Assembly (NCBI GenBank): GCA_003868215.1
Contig: QWDQ01000002.1
Span: forward strand, 248,001-312,000
Source of the DNA: Pseudophaeomoniella oleicola
Lineage: Eukaryota; Ascomycota; Eurotiomycetes; Phaeomoniellales; Phaeomoniellaceae
Direction: 5' to 3'
Length of the DNA: 64,000 nt
Part shown: in pieces, positions 1 to 12,501 of the stretch
Position numbering within the stretch: position 1 is the stretch's first letter
Layout: each line of letters begins with the position of its first letter
Position numbers and translations under genes: made by a program
Notes under the pieces: generated by a model
Told to the model about the DNA's origin: nothing
The model's input: only the letters and a program-made list of their open reading frames with translations
Database searches by the model: none

Positions 1-871
1 TAAACAATTCATTATCCCGGCGGTTGACCGTAGCCAGTGCGTTGACTAGAGTACGGGCGGCTTGTCTGTGTGACTGCGCCGCAGCTGATTCGGAGCCAAT
101 CATGGCATAGTTAGATAAGATGAGCATCGAGGCCAGCATCCATTCTGCCATTCCCGAGTTCATCTCGTTGCTAAGGTCGTTTCCTTCAGCCAGCCTTTGT
201 GTGACCTTGTACACCTGCTGCGTAATCAACATGACGGCTGTATCGCAAGCCGACTTCGAAAATCCTAGGTCGATCTCAGAGGTAGAGGCAAGATGCTCAG
301 CCGAGATAGCAAGAATGGCGAGCAGTAAGACCGGCTGCTGCTTGGCGAGAGGAAGTACAAGACGTCGATACTCATTCGTCTCTGAATCAAGCCATACCAT
401 CAAGCCAGCTATCTCCTTGTCGTAGTGATCCAAAAGTTTGAAAATGATAGTCTCATCGGGAAAGTTGGGCATTAGTTCCGATCCAACCTCGGATGCCAGA
501 CCTGTAGAACTGTGGCCGGGACTGATATGGCCAGGCGATATCCTCGAAGCTGACGAATCCGTCTCTGCATTCAGCTTGTTCGCCTTGGGCACTCCATTGG
601 AAAGATCAGGGGCCTGTAGACCCCTGAATCTGCCCCTGACGGCAATGCCATTCGCCCACCGTAGATGGGATCCATATCCGGGACACTCAAGATTCCGCGT
701 CGAACACTTGTAACAGTTGGGTAGTCCACGATCGCAGCGAATGCGTCTTCGCCTACAGGTTCTGCAATCTATCCAAACATCAGCTTGTTGGTTGAATTAC
801 TTGCATGGTTGTCGGGGGAATTGACCTTCTTTCGCAGAGTTCCGGTGTAACCCGATTTCAGGAGAAGCCAT
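1..871 (-). CDS. Zn(II)2Cys6 transcription factor, N-terminal part (cut by window edge)
   Basis: Fungal binuclear-zinc-cluster transcription factor read on the minus strand. Exon 1 is 871-801 and starts at an ATG. A 39-bp intron (762-800, GTAATT to GCAG, with a CTGAT branch point) separates it from exon 2, which is open from 761 to base 1 without a stop. Splicing is needed to complete the DNA-binding domain: exon 1 ends with a PCK sequence and exon 2 continues TCRRRRIRC, giving CX2CX6CX6CX2CX6C, all six zinc ligands. About 75 residues later a helical region begins (FKLLDHYDKEIAGLMVW, then LLAILAISAEHLA) that resembles the fungal-specific regulatory domain Fungal_trans_2 (PF11951). About 277 residues are present and the C-terminus lies outside the window. 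It presumably acts in the nucleus; its target genes cannot be read here. Confidence 0.87.
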
Positions 872-1497
872 GATTACTTTGCGAGATCCGTGAACCACAG
901 GTCAGTGAACCACATATCATTTTGACCATTTACATTATCGCCTTCACCGAAGCAGGCAATAATGAAGGCACAGTCAGGATGATATCGAAACGAGATAAGA
1001 AACGAATCGCCTCATTGGGTAAAATGTACGGAGTAACAGGTCGGTACATAGTGCCACTATTCGCTAAGCCCAAAATGGTTATACACAATAAATACCAAAT
1101 CCCCCAGGTCTGAGCTAGATTTATCCAACAATCATATAGAAGATGTGTACTATCTGTCAAATCGGTTTGTTCGGGGGTCAAGCTAGGGCGAGGATTCTGA
1201 AATTGAGAGGTAGATAGGTCGCTAAGAGGGTGAGGCCCAATAAATCAAATTAGAAGACCAGAGTTGATACGCTATGCTGTAACTACCTATAATTGTACTT
1301 TTTGTGTTCATACATGTACATAATATGCCCCCTTCCATGAGATCCGGAGTGAAATACAAATGACACCACTGCTTCCATTACCGATGCCGTGGAGAGAAGA
1401 CTCTGTTTCATCCAGTGACTCTCCTTGGCCCCTCTCGTTTCCCAGAACAACAGAGAGTTGAATGACAGGTGTCTCCAAACCGACTGGCACAGGAACA
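872..1497. other. intergenic, promoter side of the Zn2Cys6 gene
   Basis: About 630 bases between two minus-strand genes. It holds the upstream region of the zinc-cluster gene and the 3' flank of the DUF7719-type gene. Short open frames here look random. A TACGGAGTA-type motif occurs near 1027. I saw no RNA gene. Confidence 0.5.
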
Positions 1498-2388
1498 TCA
1501 AAGCCATTTATACCCAAACCACCACGCCCAGGCCACTGGGCCCAGAAACCCCGCCAGCGATCCCCAAGCTCCCAACTCGCAAATACACCAAACCCACAAC
1601 GTGCCCACGCTGGGCGTCTTCTTCATAACGGCATAGTACCCTGCCTCATTCGTGGTGGTGACGAGATAGCACCCGGCGAGGTTCGCGACGATTAGGTGCG
1701 AAGTCTGTACGATGTGATGTATCGTCGTCGAACCGCGAAAACGATCCGTGAGAGACGCAGGAAATAGGTAGCCGTGCGTGAGGTGGACGAGGAAGGTCAG
1801 GATGGGAAAGGCGGTGAAGACCGTTTGGAGGAAGAGTGTGGACAAAGAGAGTGATTGGGCGTATTGGTGGGCTGTGAGGACGGAAAGGGTGAAGTGGATG
1901 GATGCGAGGGGGAGGGACAGGAAGAGGGTTGAGAGGATGGGATAGTACGGTCCTTTCCCGTCTTCCTCTTCGGCGTAGCCTTCACTGTCTTGCTCTCTAG
2001 TTGTTGTGGAAGAAGGGTTAGGCGTTTCCGAAAGGGTCCCATCAGGATTTATCGTGACGATTTTTGTACTACCATCTCTCTTCTTCCTCCGTTGCTCTTG
2101 GCCATTCCCCGTAGACATAGACGATGACCACCCGCTCCTTCCGGTCTTAGCAGCCGCAGCCGCAAGCTCATTCTGCCTCTCTTCCGCGATCTCATATAAA
2201 GTTTTGCTCCCTCCTTCTCTTGTCCTAGACGACCAGGACGGAGGATAGGCCAGAGGAACGATGCCTCCTTTTTCAACTTTCACATTGTTGTTATCTGCAG
2301 CGAAACCTGAGGTCTTATTGCTGCTGCTGCTGTTGCCGCCATCATCATTCGAAGCAGCTTTAGAACGACGTTGTTGCCGGCGTGTCAT
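1498..2388 (-). CDS. conserved fungal membrane protein, DUF7719-like
   Basis: Single-exon gene for a protein of about 296 residues. The N-terminal half is hydrophilic and basic with Ser/Asn runs (the Asn/Ser tract is coded by a CTG/GTT-type repeat near 2319-2345). The C-terminal half has about four hydrophobic helices and includes HFTLSVLTAHQYAQSL, a polar H-T-H-G-Y loop, an I-H-H-I-V-Q stretch and a C-terminal FGYKWL. This layout matches a conserved fungal family that I believe is annotated DUF7719; its function is unknown to me. I place the start at ATG 2388 (MTRRQQRRSK); an in-frame ATG at 2418 would add ten residues, and the frame stays open further up with only GTG. The 3' half of the sense strand is strongly C-rich at third codon positions. 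Confidence 0.75.
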   Translation of the reverse strand: MTRRQQRRSKAASNDDGGNSSSSNKTSGFAADNNNVKVEKGGIVPLAYPPSWSSRTREGGSKTLYEIAEERQNELAAAAAKTGRSGWSSSMSTGNGQEQRRKKRDGSTKIVTINPDGTLSETPNPSSTTTREQDSEGYAEEEDGKGPYYPILSTLFLSLPLASIHFTLSVLTAHQYAQSLSLSTLFLQTVFTAFPILTFLVHLTHGYLFPASLTDRFRGSTTIHHIVQTSHLIVANLAGCYLVTTTNEAGYYAVMKKTPSVGTLWVWCICELGAWGSLAGFLGPVAWAWWFGYKWL

Positions 2389-3278
2389 CTTTCTGACCTC
2401 AACCCCGGGATATTCCATCAAACAACAATCACCGGAACTTTTCGGCCCCCCGTCAAGGGCGTTTTGCTTTTTGCTTGCTTGCCTTTCCGTCCTCTCCCTG
2501 CCTCCCGCCCTCACGTACCTAACTGGTAACGTACCTATCTAGTATTTACCTACCTATCCTGGTTACTAAACTTTACCGTAGTATGTACGTAAATCAGCGA
2601 GCCGAACATCCGCACAATCTGGTATGTAGTTAGATACCTAAAGTACCTTCCTAAGTTGCCGCTCGAACCTGGAGAAAAATGGGGGCGGGTCACTTTACCA
2701 CGTACAGCTTTCGGCACACCCCGGCTGTGGCCCTCCTGTCGTAGGTCAGGTGCGTGCGAGTTGACTAATTAACCTCAGGCCCTGGTCAAGTACGGATAAA
2801 TACATAGGTAGGTTAGATATTACTTTGCATAGATTATTAGGTAGTGGAAGGAATGAAGGAAAGACGACGAGGGACGAGGTCTCAAGACGACGATTTGTTG
2901 GCTTGTGGGGGTTGGTTTTACAATACGAAAACAAACAACGCTGCTGGTTTTGTTGTCTCATGGGTTGAACAAACTACCTGAGGTGAGGGTTCCCATCGAG
3001 GAATACCTTCTCGGTCTCACGAGGAACCATCAGTTGACAGAGCCATTGTAAGAAGCCAAAGTAAATATATCCAACGATAATTGAATTCTATACACCTGTA
3101 TTTGTATTCTCTTTTGGGTTTATGTCTAATTTGCTTGCAAAGGTATGCGATAACCTGTCAGTGCACCTCTTTGTACCCGAATCTCATGCGCAGCAAAATT
3201 CGACTGGTGTAGAATGCGATGTATACATAAACAAAGAACCCGGGTGAAATTACTCGAGCGTGACGATACGCTCACCCT
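2389..3278. other. intergenic between DUF7719-like gene and MFS gene
   Basis: About 890 bases. The part next to 2389-2700 is the upstream region of the DUF7719-like gene and carries TACCTA runs (2530-2560) and one TACCGTAGT motif at 2574-2582. The rest is the 3' flank of the MFS gene. No credible gene was seen. Confidence 0.5.
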
Positions 3279-5230
3279 TCACTCGCTCTCTTCATCCTCG
3301 GTCAGAGCACTGTTCCTCCTACTTTGCGCAGCCAGCCTACCGTGTAGATCAGCGGCGTGGCTGTTGGCCCTTGATCCCAATCCGGGACGTGGTGTTGGCG
3401 GCTCCCTGCCGGCTTCGAAACTGTTGCGCCTGCTCGAGGCGTATTTACTGGCGGCGTACGAGCTTCTTCGGCTCATTGCTCGAGATCCAGGTCGAGATGG
3501 GCGTGGAGTAGTACCCGTCGTTCCAGGAGCAGCAGCAACAGGTGGAGCAGCTGGAGCAGCCTCAGGAGCCTTGGCGGCAACCTTACCGGCGAGCGCTTCT
3601 CTCGACTTACCCAACGCTTCGGCAAAGGGTGACCTCTTTCGCAGAGCAGGGCCCTTCCAGTAGATGACGTAGACAGCGATGACAAGGACCACCGAGATAC
3701 AGAAGAGAATCGTGTTTGCATCCTGGAGGTGGCGGCCCGGACGCCCGATGTTTTCGTAAAATGGCGTCGCAGGAACGGTCAAGACACCAGCAAGGAAATC
3801 TCTTGCCCATCCATTACCGCCAGTTGCGGAAGCAGAATACGGACCGTAGGCACAGATCATATAGTCGATGGTGGCCATGTAGATAGCATAATTGGCGATA
3901 CCGATGATGGCGGCGCCGACCATGGGCCCCATCCAGTGAATTGGGGGACCACCAGAGGTCCAAGCAAAGATGATGAGACCGATCGGCAAGCAAGGAGCAG
4001 TCCAAAGCAGCCACCACAGGCGAGACTCGTACTGTGCGTGTTCACTGTGAGGGTGCAACGCCCGCTGCTTCTTATTACGCTTGATGGCAGGGAAAAAGGA
4101 GAACCAGGCGATGAGGTAGCCGACCAGGAAAGAGATGAAAGCCAATCCTTGGGCGATGGTGGAAAAGTTCCATTGGCTGAAGACCAGGGAGAAAGACTGG
4201 ATTTGCATGAAGATGAGAGCATCCGAGAAACCAGAGAGCAGCGACAGCGTAAGCACGATCGGCTCGGTGACGAACATCTTGAACGGTCGGCCCCAGGTGA
4301 CGAACACATCCTTGAGATTCAATCGCTCCCGGATGGGCAAAAGCTCGTTGGGTCCGTAGATGTTGGGGTTCTCGCCGCTCTTTCTTCGCTTTTTGGCGAT
4401 GTTATCCATCATGATTGTACTTCTGGTCTCTGGTACGAAAAGGAGATGCAGGATTTGGACAAAGCCGCCAAAAATGAGCTGGATCCAGATGGCCCAACGC
4501 CAATCAAGGAACCTCTCAACGAAACCACCGATGATGGGACCGAAGACTGATCCACCGACGGAGGAGAAGACGATATAGGCGACGGCATACTGCTGATGGT
4601 CGGCTTCGAAAATATCGGCAATCATACCCAAAGTGACGGAACCTCCAGCTGATGAAAGTCCACCAAGCGCACGACCGACCATCAACGACGCAAAGTTGGG
4701 TGCCAAGGCCACGGGTAATTGCCATATGTTGACGAGGAGCAGACTGAGTTGAAGGATTGGCTTTCGCCCGAATTCTAGCAAGGGAAATCAGCGGCTGCAA
4801 GAACGGTTCGAGACGAATTTTACATACCTTCGGACCATGGTGCCCATAACTCACAACCGAATGCATAGAGGACCAAGAAGATCATGGCACCACACCGAGC
4901 GCCTTGTTCGCTAACATTGAATCGTTCGGAAATACCGGACAAACCGTTCGAGTACAGAGAAGTGTTGAAGTTCATCGACGTTTGGACCAAGAAAATGATG
5001 GTGAGAATGGTCCATTTCTTGGTCTTGGAGAAGCTGTAGCCCAACTCATCGTAGCAATCCTCTTCGGTAAGCTCAACCTTCTCGTTGTCATCTTCAAGCT
5101 CCTTCTTCTCGGCGAAGGCGGCATGGTGACCGCCGGCAGGCGCATTCTCCATGCGGGTTTGCGACGAGGCACGGCTCGAATGTACCTTCTCACCGTCGGG
5201 CGGTTGTAGTGTGGTTGGTGTTGAAGACAT
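3279..5230 (-). CDS. MFS multidrug transporter, DHA1 (drug:H+ antiporter-1) type
   Basis: Plasma-membrane-type major facilitator of 632 residues in two exons: 5230-4828 and 4774-3279, with a 53-bp intron (4775-4827, GTATGT to CTAG). An acidic, hydrophilic cytosolic N-terminus of about 70 residues precedes the first helix (WTILTIIFLVQTSMNF). The family signatures are present: ELWAPWSEEFGRKPILQ, in which FGRKP is the loop 2-3 motif and is rebuilt only after splicing, VGRALGGLSSAGGSVTLGM for helices 4-5, and FVPETR after helix 6. A long central cytoplasmic loop precedes the second six helices. The C-terminal tail of about 110 residues is Ala/Pro/Arg/Ser-rich and looks disordered. The family usually exports drugs, polyamines or fungal metabolites by proton antiport; the substrate cannot be assigned. 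It stands alone, with no biosynthetic gene beside it. Confidence 0.9.
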
Positions 5231-7816
5231 ATTGATAATCTTTATTAACCAACCATCCGCAGGGGAGGGAGATTTCCTGTTATAGTAATATAATTGAGTT
5301 GTTTATCGTGAAGGCCTCTTTCCTCAAGAAGCTGTGGTTGCCCTACGCGACGACGAGGAATGGAGGAATGTGAGGGAAAGCAAAAAAGGCTCAGGACCAC
5401 ATATGAGGAAGAGAAAAAGAAAAAGCTAGGAATGAAGGAGAAAAACGAGGCAGAGCAGCAGTAGATAAAGTAGGTGCAGGAAGACTTTCAAGACTTTCAA
5501 ACAATGTATTGATCTCCACCGAGTTACAACGGTACCTGGAAACACAACCGAAGTCAGACGACCCAAAACGTATTGTTCGGGATCCCAATCGACCAAATCG
5601 TGGGTGTTTGGCACTGGGAACGTAAAGGTAATCGTATCGCTCATACCAGAATCGTACGCCTTCGTCTTTTTTCTTTTTTGATGCGACGAGGGCGACTCGG
5701 GCGACCTGGTAGGCCAAGGTGGAAATGGTCCACTATGACGCAGATTCATTTACTACGTAATTTAGTATTCCTGGAGTCCTTGTCACTTACGGAGTAGTCT
5801 GTTGTCTTTTGCGCTCATCGGTCTGTTTTCTGTTGCGGGCAAGAACTGGAGACGAGACTGTGAGACTAACAAAGGGCAGACACGCTTACTGTAACTTAAC
5901 GAGTAGTAACACTCTTAACCACGCCCATCCCAAATTCTCTTCTCCAGCTCCCAGTGTTGATCGGAAATCGCGGCCTAGTTCTAACGTTACTTAATGATTA
6001 CTATTTCCTCTGAAGGAGCATTGTCTCCGTCCTCTTACCACCTACCGCTCGCTACTACGTAGTACACCCCAATATCTACCTAGGTAGGTACCTAGGGACC
6101 CTGTCGCCGTAATCCAGTTTCCAGTGAGCCCCGTTCCCATCGTCATACCGCGATAAACTAGGGACTCGGACTCGCAGGATGGATATGCTCTTGGGGCGAC
6201 CTCCGGCAAATGTAACTTCCATCGGAGTATCTCTGTAACTTACCGTAGTATATCCAGTCCCGATGGCTCCTCTTGGGTCATGATGCTTGGGTTACATAGC
6301 ATACCGTAGTAGAGAGGATCTGATAGTCCCCCGTCATCAACAACATCAACAACATCATCGTTGTCTCCAAAACCTTTTGATCGCTCATCATGGTCATCTG
6401 ATACAGAGATGATTTGTTTGGTTGGTGATTTGATCGATTGGATTTGGGGATATTTTTGCTTGATGATAGTTTCTGACTCTGGCGAGGCATTTCTTGAATT
6501 GGCTTCCATTGATTAACCTAACTCACTGTGAAAATTCAATTTTGGTGATAACTCAACGGGGGACTATACGATTGCAGTCATTATGAGACCTGGACCAAAT
6601 TTGCCATCGCGTGGAACGTGAAAAAAGCATCCCAAAATTCGGGGGATTTGTCGCACACGGCCGAGCCGCCTCTTGACTGTCATTGTCACCCCTCAACTCT
6701 TCATCCACAAGCCAATTGTCATGGTAAATTCAAAAACAAAAAAAAACAGAGACAAAGTGAGGTAATTTTCAAAATGACGTCGATCAATCCTGGTTGTGGC
6801 AAGCAAGTCGGTAGCGGTGCCAGTTAGTCTCTCTTCTCCGCGAGTGTACGGAGGGCGATAGCTCGATGGGTTTGAAGTGGTGTCGATGAACATCCCTGCC
6901 TTTCTCTTTCTTGGCTGAGAAGTGACTCGAGGTGAGAAGGAAGAACGGGGGCCGAAGGGGCCAAGGGGTCTTGGCTTCAGGCTTGTTCGTATTACACGAT
7001 CCATGCTAAGAACAAATAAGCTCCACCCGCAGCCTCATTCTGACGCTTGATTCGAGCCTCAATTGTTAGTGCCAAATAAAAGGGCCGATAATCCTCCAGA
7101 GTCTCTCTCTCTCTTCCCCGGGGGCTGTCAGCACTTTGCGGGCAAAGGTGGGTTGGGTTGTCTTGTTCTTTGGGGGACCTCTCCCCAAGGGGAATTTGCC
7201 GGGGTTTTCGAGGGGAATGCCTGATGCCACCATACCCGCCGATGCCCGCATGCAATGTGGCCGGCCACCATCACCCCTGTCATCTGTCTTTTGCGCGGCT
7301 GTTGACCTAACGTAACCTAGTAGTAAGAACCGAGTTGGCCTAAGGTAGTTTGACATCGGGTTAAACGCCCCGCTCCCTACCCGGTCGTTGTCACCGTCGG
7401 CCTTTTAGCCGTGGTGGTTGTTTGTCAAGGGGACGACCTGTCGTACACTGAAAGCATACCTATTCGGTTCGGAAATCGTCCGCCTTGGCCCTGACTGACT
7501 GCCGCCGGACTACTACTGACTCGGCGACGAGCTGGTCCCAGCTTAATCAGGAATAGTTCCGAGAAGTCACGAGGAACCCCTGACATGGCCGTATGGTTTA
7601 GTACCACGTAGTACAGTGCAATTCACGTGGAAACAATAAGAGTCAATTTAATCCACAGCAGTATGATGATCAATGTACTATATAGTAGTGACTGAACTAG
7701 AGTTTTGCTAGGAACAATGAAGGACGGCATTACTTAGATGTGTTTAGTGAGAGTCATCAAAAAGGTCAGCGCATCAGATCCAACGTCGGCCGATCGGCCA
7801 TCTCTGAAGATCTTCC
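5231..7816. other. long intergenic region (2.6 kb) between MFS and ferric reductase genes
   Basis: Holds the upstream region of the MFS gene (from 5231) and the 3' flank of the ferric reductase gene. Open frames of up to about 108 codons exist, but none shows a recognisable domain or plausible splice structure. The region has a 12-bp palindrome TACTACGTAGTA (6053-6064), two TACCGTAGT motifs (6241-6249, 6302-6310), a dense TACCTAGGTAGGTA patch (6076-6097) and a CATCAACAA-type short repeat near 6336-6358. I saw no tRNA-like B box. Confidence 0.5.
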
Positions 7817-9756
7817 TCACCAGGAGAAAGCTTCATCGAATAAGTCAACATTGCCGAACTGCTGCTGCTTCCTGGCTGCTGCCCTGACATCGTCGCTCAG
7901 CGGACCGGAGCCGCAGACGCTGATGGCCATGGTACCAATTTGGTCAGCTGCCTCAGCGTCAACGATTGAAGGAATATCCGGTCGGCGGCCTGGGAACATC
8001 TGAACGCTCTGGCTCGGAGATTGGACGTCCAAGGCTGCTGGCTGGGTTGCATCTGGCCGAGTGACAAAGATCATGATGCGCAACAAATCGCGTCTGCCTT
8101 CCATACCGAGGACTGCCGTCATCCAAGGTCGGACCCATTCGAGATGTTCGCTCGACTGTACAGCCCATACTAATACCAGCTTACGGCAAGCTACTGTTCC
8201 GTCGGCAAAGCCCTGAACTAAATGTTGAAGATAGGGGACTTGGTGAGTAATCCCAACACCGCCTGCAAAAAGGAGGACCGTGCCGTAAGAATCGAGACCA
8301 TGAAGTGCGCCATAGGGTCCTTCGATCATCGCGCGAAGGCTTATCTTGCCGCCAGCTTTCTGAGCTCTGTTGTAAAGCGTTGCAGTCATACCCGCTCTCT
8401 TTCTCACGACCAGGCTCATGGACGCTTCAGAGACGATAGCACGGCTGGACACCACTAGACCGTCTTTTTCGATATCGTAGTCATCCTTTTGCTTGACAGA
8501 ACTCTGATTCTCAGACCAGGCCACTGAAAAGGGATGGCTCGTCCACAAGGCTACTGCTGGGAGATACAGATATACGTGACTACCGGGCTTGACGTTAAAG
8601 AGACGTGCAGTGTAGATGGTGATTCGCATGGCCTCGCCAGGCATCACTTCTGCGAGTACCTCCGTGCCCTTGCGACCGAAATTGTTCATTGCCAGGTTGA
8701 GGAAGCGAAGTCCACGCTGACGCCATGAATGTTAGCGAGAGGAGTCATACACGCAAGGGATTGACCCACATCCATGCCCCATGAGATTATCATGCTAACC
8801 ACAAGGGCGTTTTGCCAAAACTGCTTTGTATGTAGATACACCAGGACAAGGCTTCCTAGAACCAGTATCTGATGGATCAGAAGAAACGTTTCATAGAACG
8901 CCTTGCGAAGAGACGGGCCAGCTTGAACACCAATAACAACCCAGCAAATTACAGCCTCTGTAGTCAGCATCATACGTGATACGTGTGGTGGCATTGACTT
9001 ACTGCAAATCCATATCGGATATAGGCCACTTTGGTGATCTTCTCAGATATGGCAGCTGTGCCGCCTGAGGTTGTCAGCTATAAGACCATTCACCATTAGG
9101 AGAGACGCACCTTCCAAGCTGAAGGCATACATGACCGGAATAGCATGAACTAAAATCATGGCGATAGTGAGCCGGCCGATCCATCTGTGCAGTGTATTGA
9201 ACGCGTTGAAATCTACTCCAAGGAGAGGGATCAGGGGGTTTTTCCGTCCTGCAAATACAAACAGCGGAATGGCATCGACGAGGGCTAACGTAGCCGCACG
9301 ATTGTACAGAGATCCAAGTGCTTCGGCAGGCAATGGGATCGTCAAATCTCGAACAAGGTAGTATATGTTGACACCGAGCAAGGCCAGCAATAAGATTGTG
9401 TGGAGCCGCGATGGTATGGTACCCAAGTTTGTCGGGCCAAGCGATAAGTTCTTGTTCAGCCGACGACCGAAGAGAGGCGCATAGGTGAGGTGCTGTTTAG
9501 CGTCAGATAATGCATTCCTTTGAGCAAAGTACTGCTGTCGGTTGCTATTCATTGTTGCGATCCGGCGCATGTATTTGGTACCAAACGAGACGAAGTGGTA
9601 GATAGCAAAGGCCCCAGCAACCGCTGCGATAATGACAGCCAAGTCCAATGCGGCTTTCATGTTAGCCATTTCAGCAGCTATCTCAATGGCCTTCTCCTGG
9701 GCAGCCTGATCTGCTGCAGACTGGCCGCCGCCCTGGGTCGCTTCGGTGGCCGGCAT
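7817..9756 (-). CDS. ferric-reductase-like transmembrane flavocytochrome (FRE/NOX superfamily)
   Basis: Membrane oxidoreductase of about 597 residues that would pass electrons from NAD(P)H through FAD and haem to ferric or cupric ions outside the cell. I infer four exons: 9756-9111, 9064-9003, 8955-8770 and 8716-7817. The N-terminal membrane part has FNTLHRWIGRLTIAMILVHA, with haem-ligand histidines spaced as in the family, and a second pair in FYETFLLIHQ and LVYLHTKQF. The FAD-binding motif HPFSVAW follows, then the nucleotide-binding glycine motif LLFAGGVGITHQ and a C-terminal CGSGPLSDDVR with a final FDEAFSW, both typical of fungal metalloreductases. The frame requires intron 2 to end at the second AG of CAGAG (8956). 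No permease or multicopper oxidase lies beside it, so a role in high-affinity iron uptake is not shown. Confidence 0.9.
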
Positions 9757-11146
9757 TATCCTTTGCGGATAGATATACTACTCGACGAAGACGTCTGAAC
9801 GAATGTTGAGGAAGAGAGGACGACAAAGAATACAGGAAAGACTAAAAATGCGGCCAGCGCGGAGAGAGAAATGGAATGAACAAGACCAGTGTTCTGAGAT
9901 GATAGGAAACGAGGAAAGCAGGCAAACAGAACAGGAATGTTCGGTTTATGAACATACTTCTTTACCCACCGATTCTCGAGATAACGTCTTTGATTGCCTT
10001 GGCTGATACAGCAATTTGGGTTCATTGCACAGTTTCATGCGCTTCTCAGAAGTTGTCCAATGGATAGGCGGAGCATTATCGATTTCGTCCCTATGATATT
10101 ACTGGGAGATGCTGGGTAGGTGCTTCACGACTTGTAGCAGAACATGAAGAGTACTGTCGAATTGATGTAAGTTACGGTCACTATCATGATCACAAGGATG
10201 GCCAGCATCATCGCCGGGATGATTCTGGACCTGACACAACTCGTGCATGTAAAAGTGTTAGAAACGAGTGGAGCGAAGTTGAGCAGAGGTCTCTGTCGAC
10301 AAGTAGAAGCGGTTGATTACGCCATCTCAGCGTACTTCAATGTAGATCGTATGGAGCATACGTAGTATAAGCAGGGAGCAGTTTCAATCGTTAATCTGCT
10401 TACAACGATAGACCCAGTTCCTCCGAAGAGATAAGCGATCAAACGAGGTTTCTTTCTCTTTTCTGTGTACGTAGTGGTGTTTCAGGATACAATCAGTGGC
10501 TGAGTTGTGGCGCGGGTGTCTTCTTCTAATCCCATCACTACAGCCACGCACTGTCCAATGCCAATGCCTCTTCTGATATGGTAATATTCAATTAGCAACG
10601 AGGCTTCAGGCGGTTTCACTGAGAGTGCACCCTATAAAGCCCTTCATGCCTTACCGTAGTACAACGTTGTACACCAGCAATATCATCAATGAGTCTATGC
10701 CTCTTGCCACCTTTGAAATCTAACCATCTTTGAAGATGGAAGGTCAGAGTAAGCGAGATGGATAAAAGCAGCAACGCAAGGTGAGCGGCTCATATTGCAA
10801 GGGAGGTTGGAGAGGAGAGAGCTTGGTGCAATTAGGCGACTTCGTTCGTTGAAGTGATATCGGGAAAGATCACTAAGTTAAGGTCACAAGAATAAACTTG
10901 GATCTGATGAACTGCCTACTGCCTACTGCCAAGGAAATGGGGAAGCTGTGACGTAGCAATGTAAGGTAGCTTACAATGGAGGGGGTTCCCAGCTTGTATT
11001 TGGTTTACATGAGCGACGGCACTGGCTCGGTTCGACCACTCTCTACACTCATTCATCCCTGGAGACTCTTTGCAATTGGCTCTCTTCGTTTGTGTTATTG
11101 AGAGAAGTTTCCTAAATTGGTTCATCAGAAGTTCACCGTTACAATC
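9757..11146. promoter_or_regulatory. divergent promoter region, ferric reductase (-) / small disordered protein (+)
   Basis: About 1.4 kb between two divergently transcribed starts. It carries one TACCGTAGT motif (10652-10660), a CATACGTAGTA variant near 10358, and a CTATAAAG sequence near 10631 that could be a TATA element of either promoter. No gene or RNA was recognised. Confidence 0.4.
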
Positions 11147-12043
11147 ATGCAGGCAATCAGCAGTCTCGCGACATCAGCCAAGACAGCTGTCTGGGGGGAC
11201 AGCCCGCAGCCATCCGGCGAGGAGCCACCATCTGGTGAGACTGGCAAGGGGTCGGTAGAGGAGCCATACGATGCAGGAAACGCACCTGGTAAGTAACGAG
11301 TACAGAGGAGTCAGCTATCGTACACTGCGAGTGGCTAACAGTCATTCACAGAGCAACACGAAGTATCGGAAGCCACAGCAAATCCCCCTGAAATATCCCC
11401 GGCCGCCGCCGACACCACCACTTCGGGCCCAGCTTCAGCAGTTGAAAATAATGAGCGAAAACCCTCCATGTCCAATGCTAGGATGCCATCGTTCGCTCTC
11501 AGGGACACAGCTACAGGTTCGGTCGCCGATCCAAATTCGGCTCCTGTGGAAGACCAAGCTTCTGCTGCTGCCAAACCGTTGGAGGAACCTTCATCTGGTG
11601 CCGTTGTGAAAGATGATACAAATCCAACGGATGCGGTCACAGATAGCGAGAAAAAGAGGAACCAGCAATACAGCCCATTCGACGCCAAGGACAGTTCAGC
11701 TTCTGAAGACACCACTCGTATGTTCCCATTTCCTCGTGTTCTGTCAGTTTCGATGAGGCCTGGACTACAAATGCTCAGTCTGCGCAGCCGTACCTCGGCA
11801 ACCTGATTAGGCCATCCCAGCTCGTCGGCGCCAGATAAATCCCCGTCTCCCTCTTGCTTCAGATCATAACTAATTTGTCTCTTTCTTCTAACAGATCTCC
11901 GTGCAGAACGCCACCTATCCGAAGACCGCAGCGTCAGTCCCGGAACCCGACCAGACGGTGGCCATGCCGAGACCGGCAAAGTCGAGAAACAGAAATTCGG
12001 CTCGAAGTTGAAGGAGAAATTGCATATCGGAGGTAAACACTAA
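11147..12043 (+). CDS. small disordered conserved fungal protein, unknown function
   Basis: Three exons (11147-11288, 11352-11717, 11895-12043) give 218 residues. The introns have good signals (GTAAGT with CACAG; GTATGT with AACAG) and all junctions keep frame. The protein is almost wholly low-complexity, rich in Ser, Ala, Glu, Thr and Pro, with no membrane helix or signal peptide. The most structured parts are the N-terminus (MQAISSLATSAKTAVWG), which could form an amphipathic helix, and a basic C-terminus KFGSKLKEKLHIGGKH. I have the impression that this Lys-rich tail recurs in small fungal proteins of unknown function, but I cannot name a family. It is divergent from the ferric reductase gene and convergent with NDUFAF6. 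Confidence 0.75.
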
Positions 12044-12416
12044 AAGAAAAAGGGAGGGGACGCTTTCTCACTTTTTGCTTTTTCGAACATAGCTACATCC
12101 AGCAGGGAGGTATAACCCACCTTTCACACTTCTTTTCAATGGGCTAGCAATGAATGACATACGAGATCGCGGGACGTGGCAGGCAGGCAGGCGGGTGGGG
12201 TTGCTTGCTCACTCATGAACGAACGGACACGAAGGGAGGGAAGGAAAGCCAGAAGTTCGAAAGCAAGCACCCACCCACCCATCCACCTCTTCCGCACATA
12301 GCGATATGAAATGAATTGAAACGATGGAGACGAAGAGCGACGTCTGTTTTATTCCTTTGAAATTAGGCAAGCATGCATGCAGTGTACGCAAAAGAAAAGA
12401 AGCTTTTTTTTCTTTA

Positions 12417-12430
12417 ATATATATATATAT
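12417..12430. repeat. (AT)7 microsatellite
   Basis: Seven AT units in the convergent junction downstream of the small disordered-protein gene, directly after a T/A-rich stretch. Confidence 0.9.
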
Positions 12431-12481
12431 AGGTATCTGTGTTTTACTACTTCTGCTACACTCCTTAACATCAACCTGTCC

Positions 12482-12501
12482 CTTTCTTTCTTTCTTTCTT
12501 T
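12482..12501. repeat. (CTTT)5 microsatellite
   Basis: Five perfect CTTT units, followed by a degenerate CATT unit. Confidence 0.9.

Noticed and set aside
6693-7356. minus-strand open frames of about 90-100 codons
   Set aside because: Proline/arginine-rich, no domain, no consistent splice signals; typical chance frames in GC-balanced DNA.
3279-9756. secondary-metabolite or iron-uptake gene cluster
   Set aside because: An MFS transporter and a ferric reductase alone, 2.6 kb apart, without synthase, oxidase or permease neighbours do not make a cluster.
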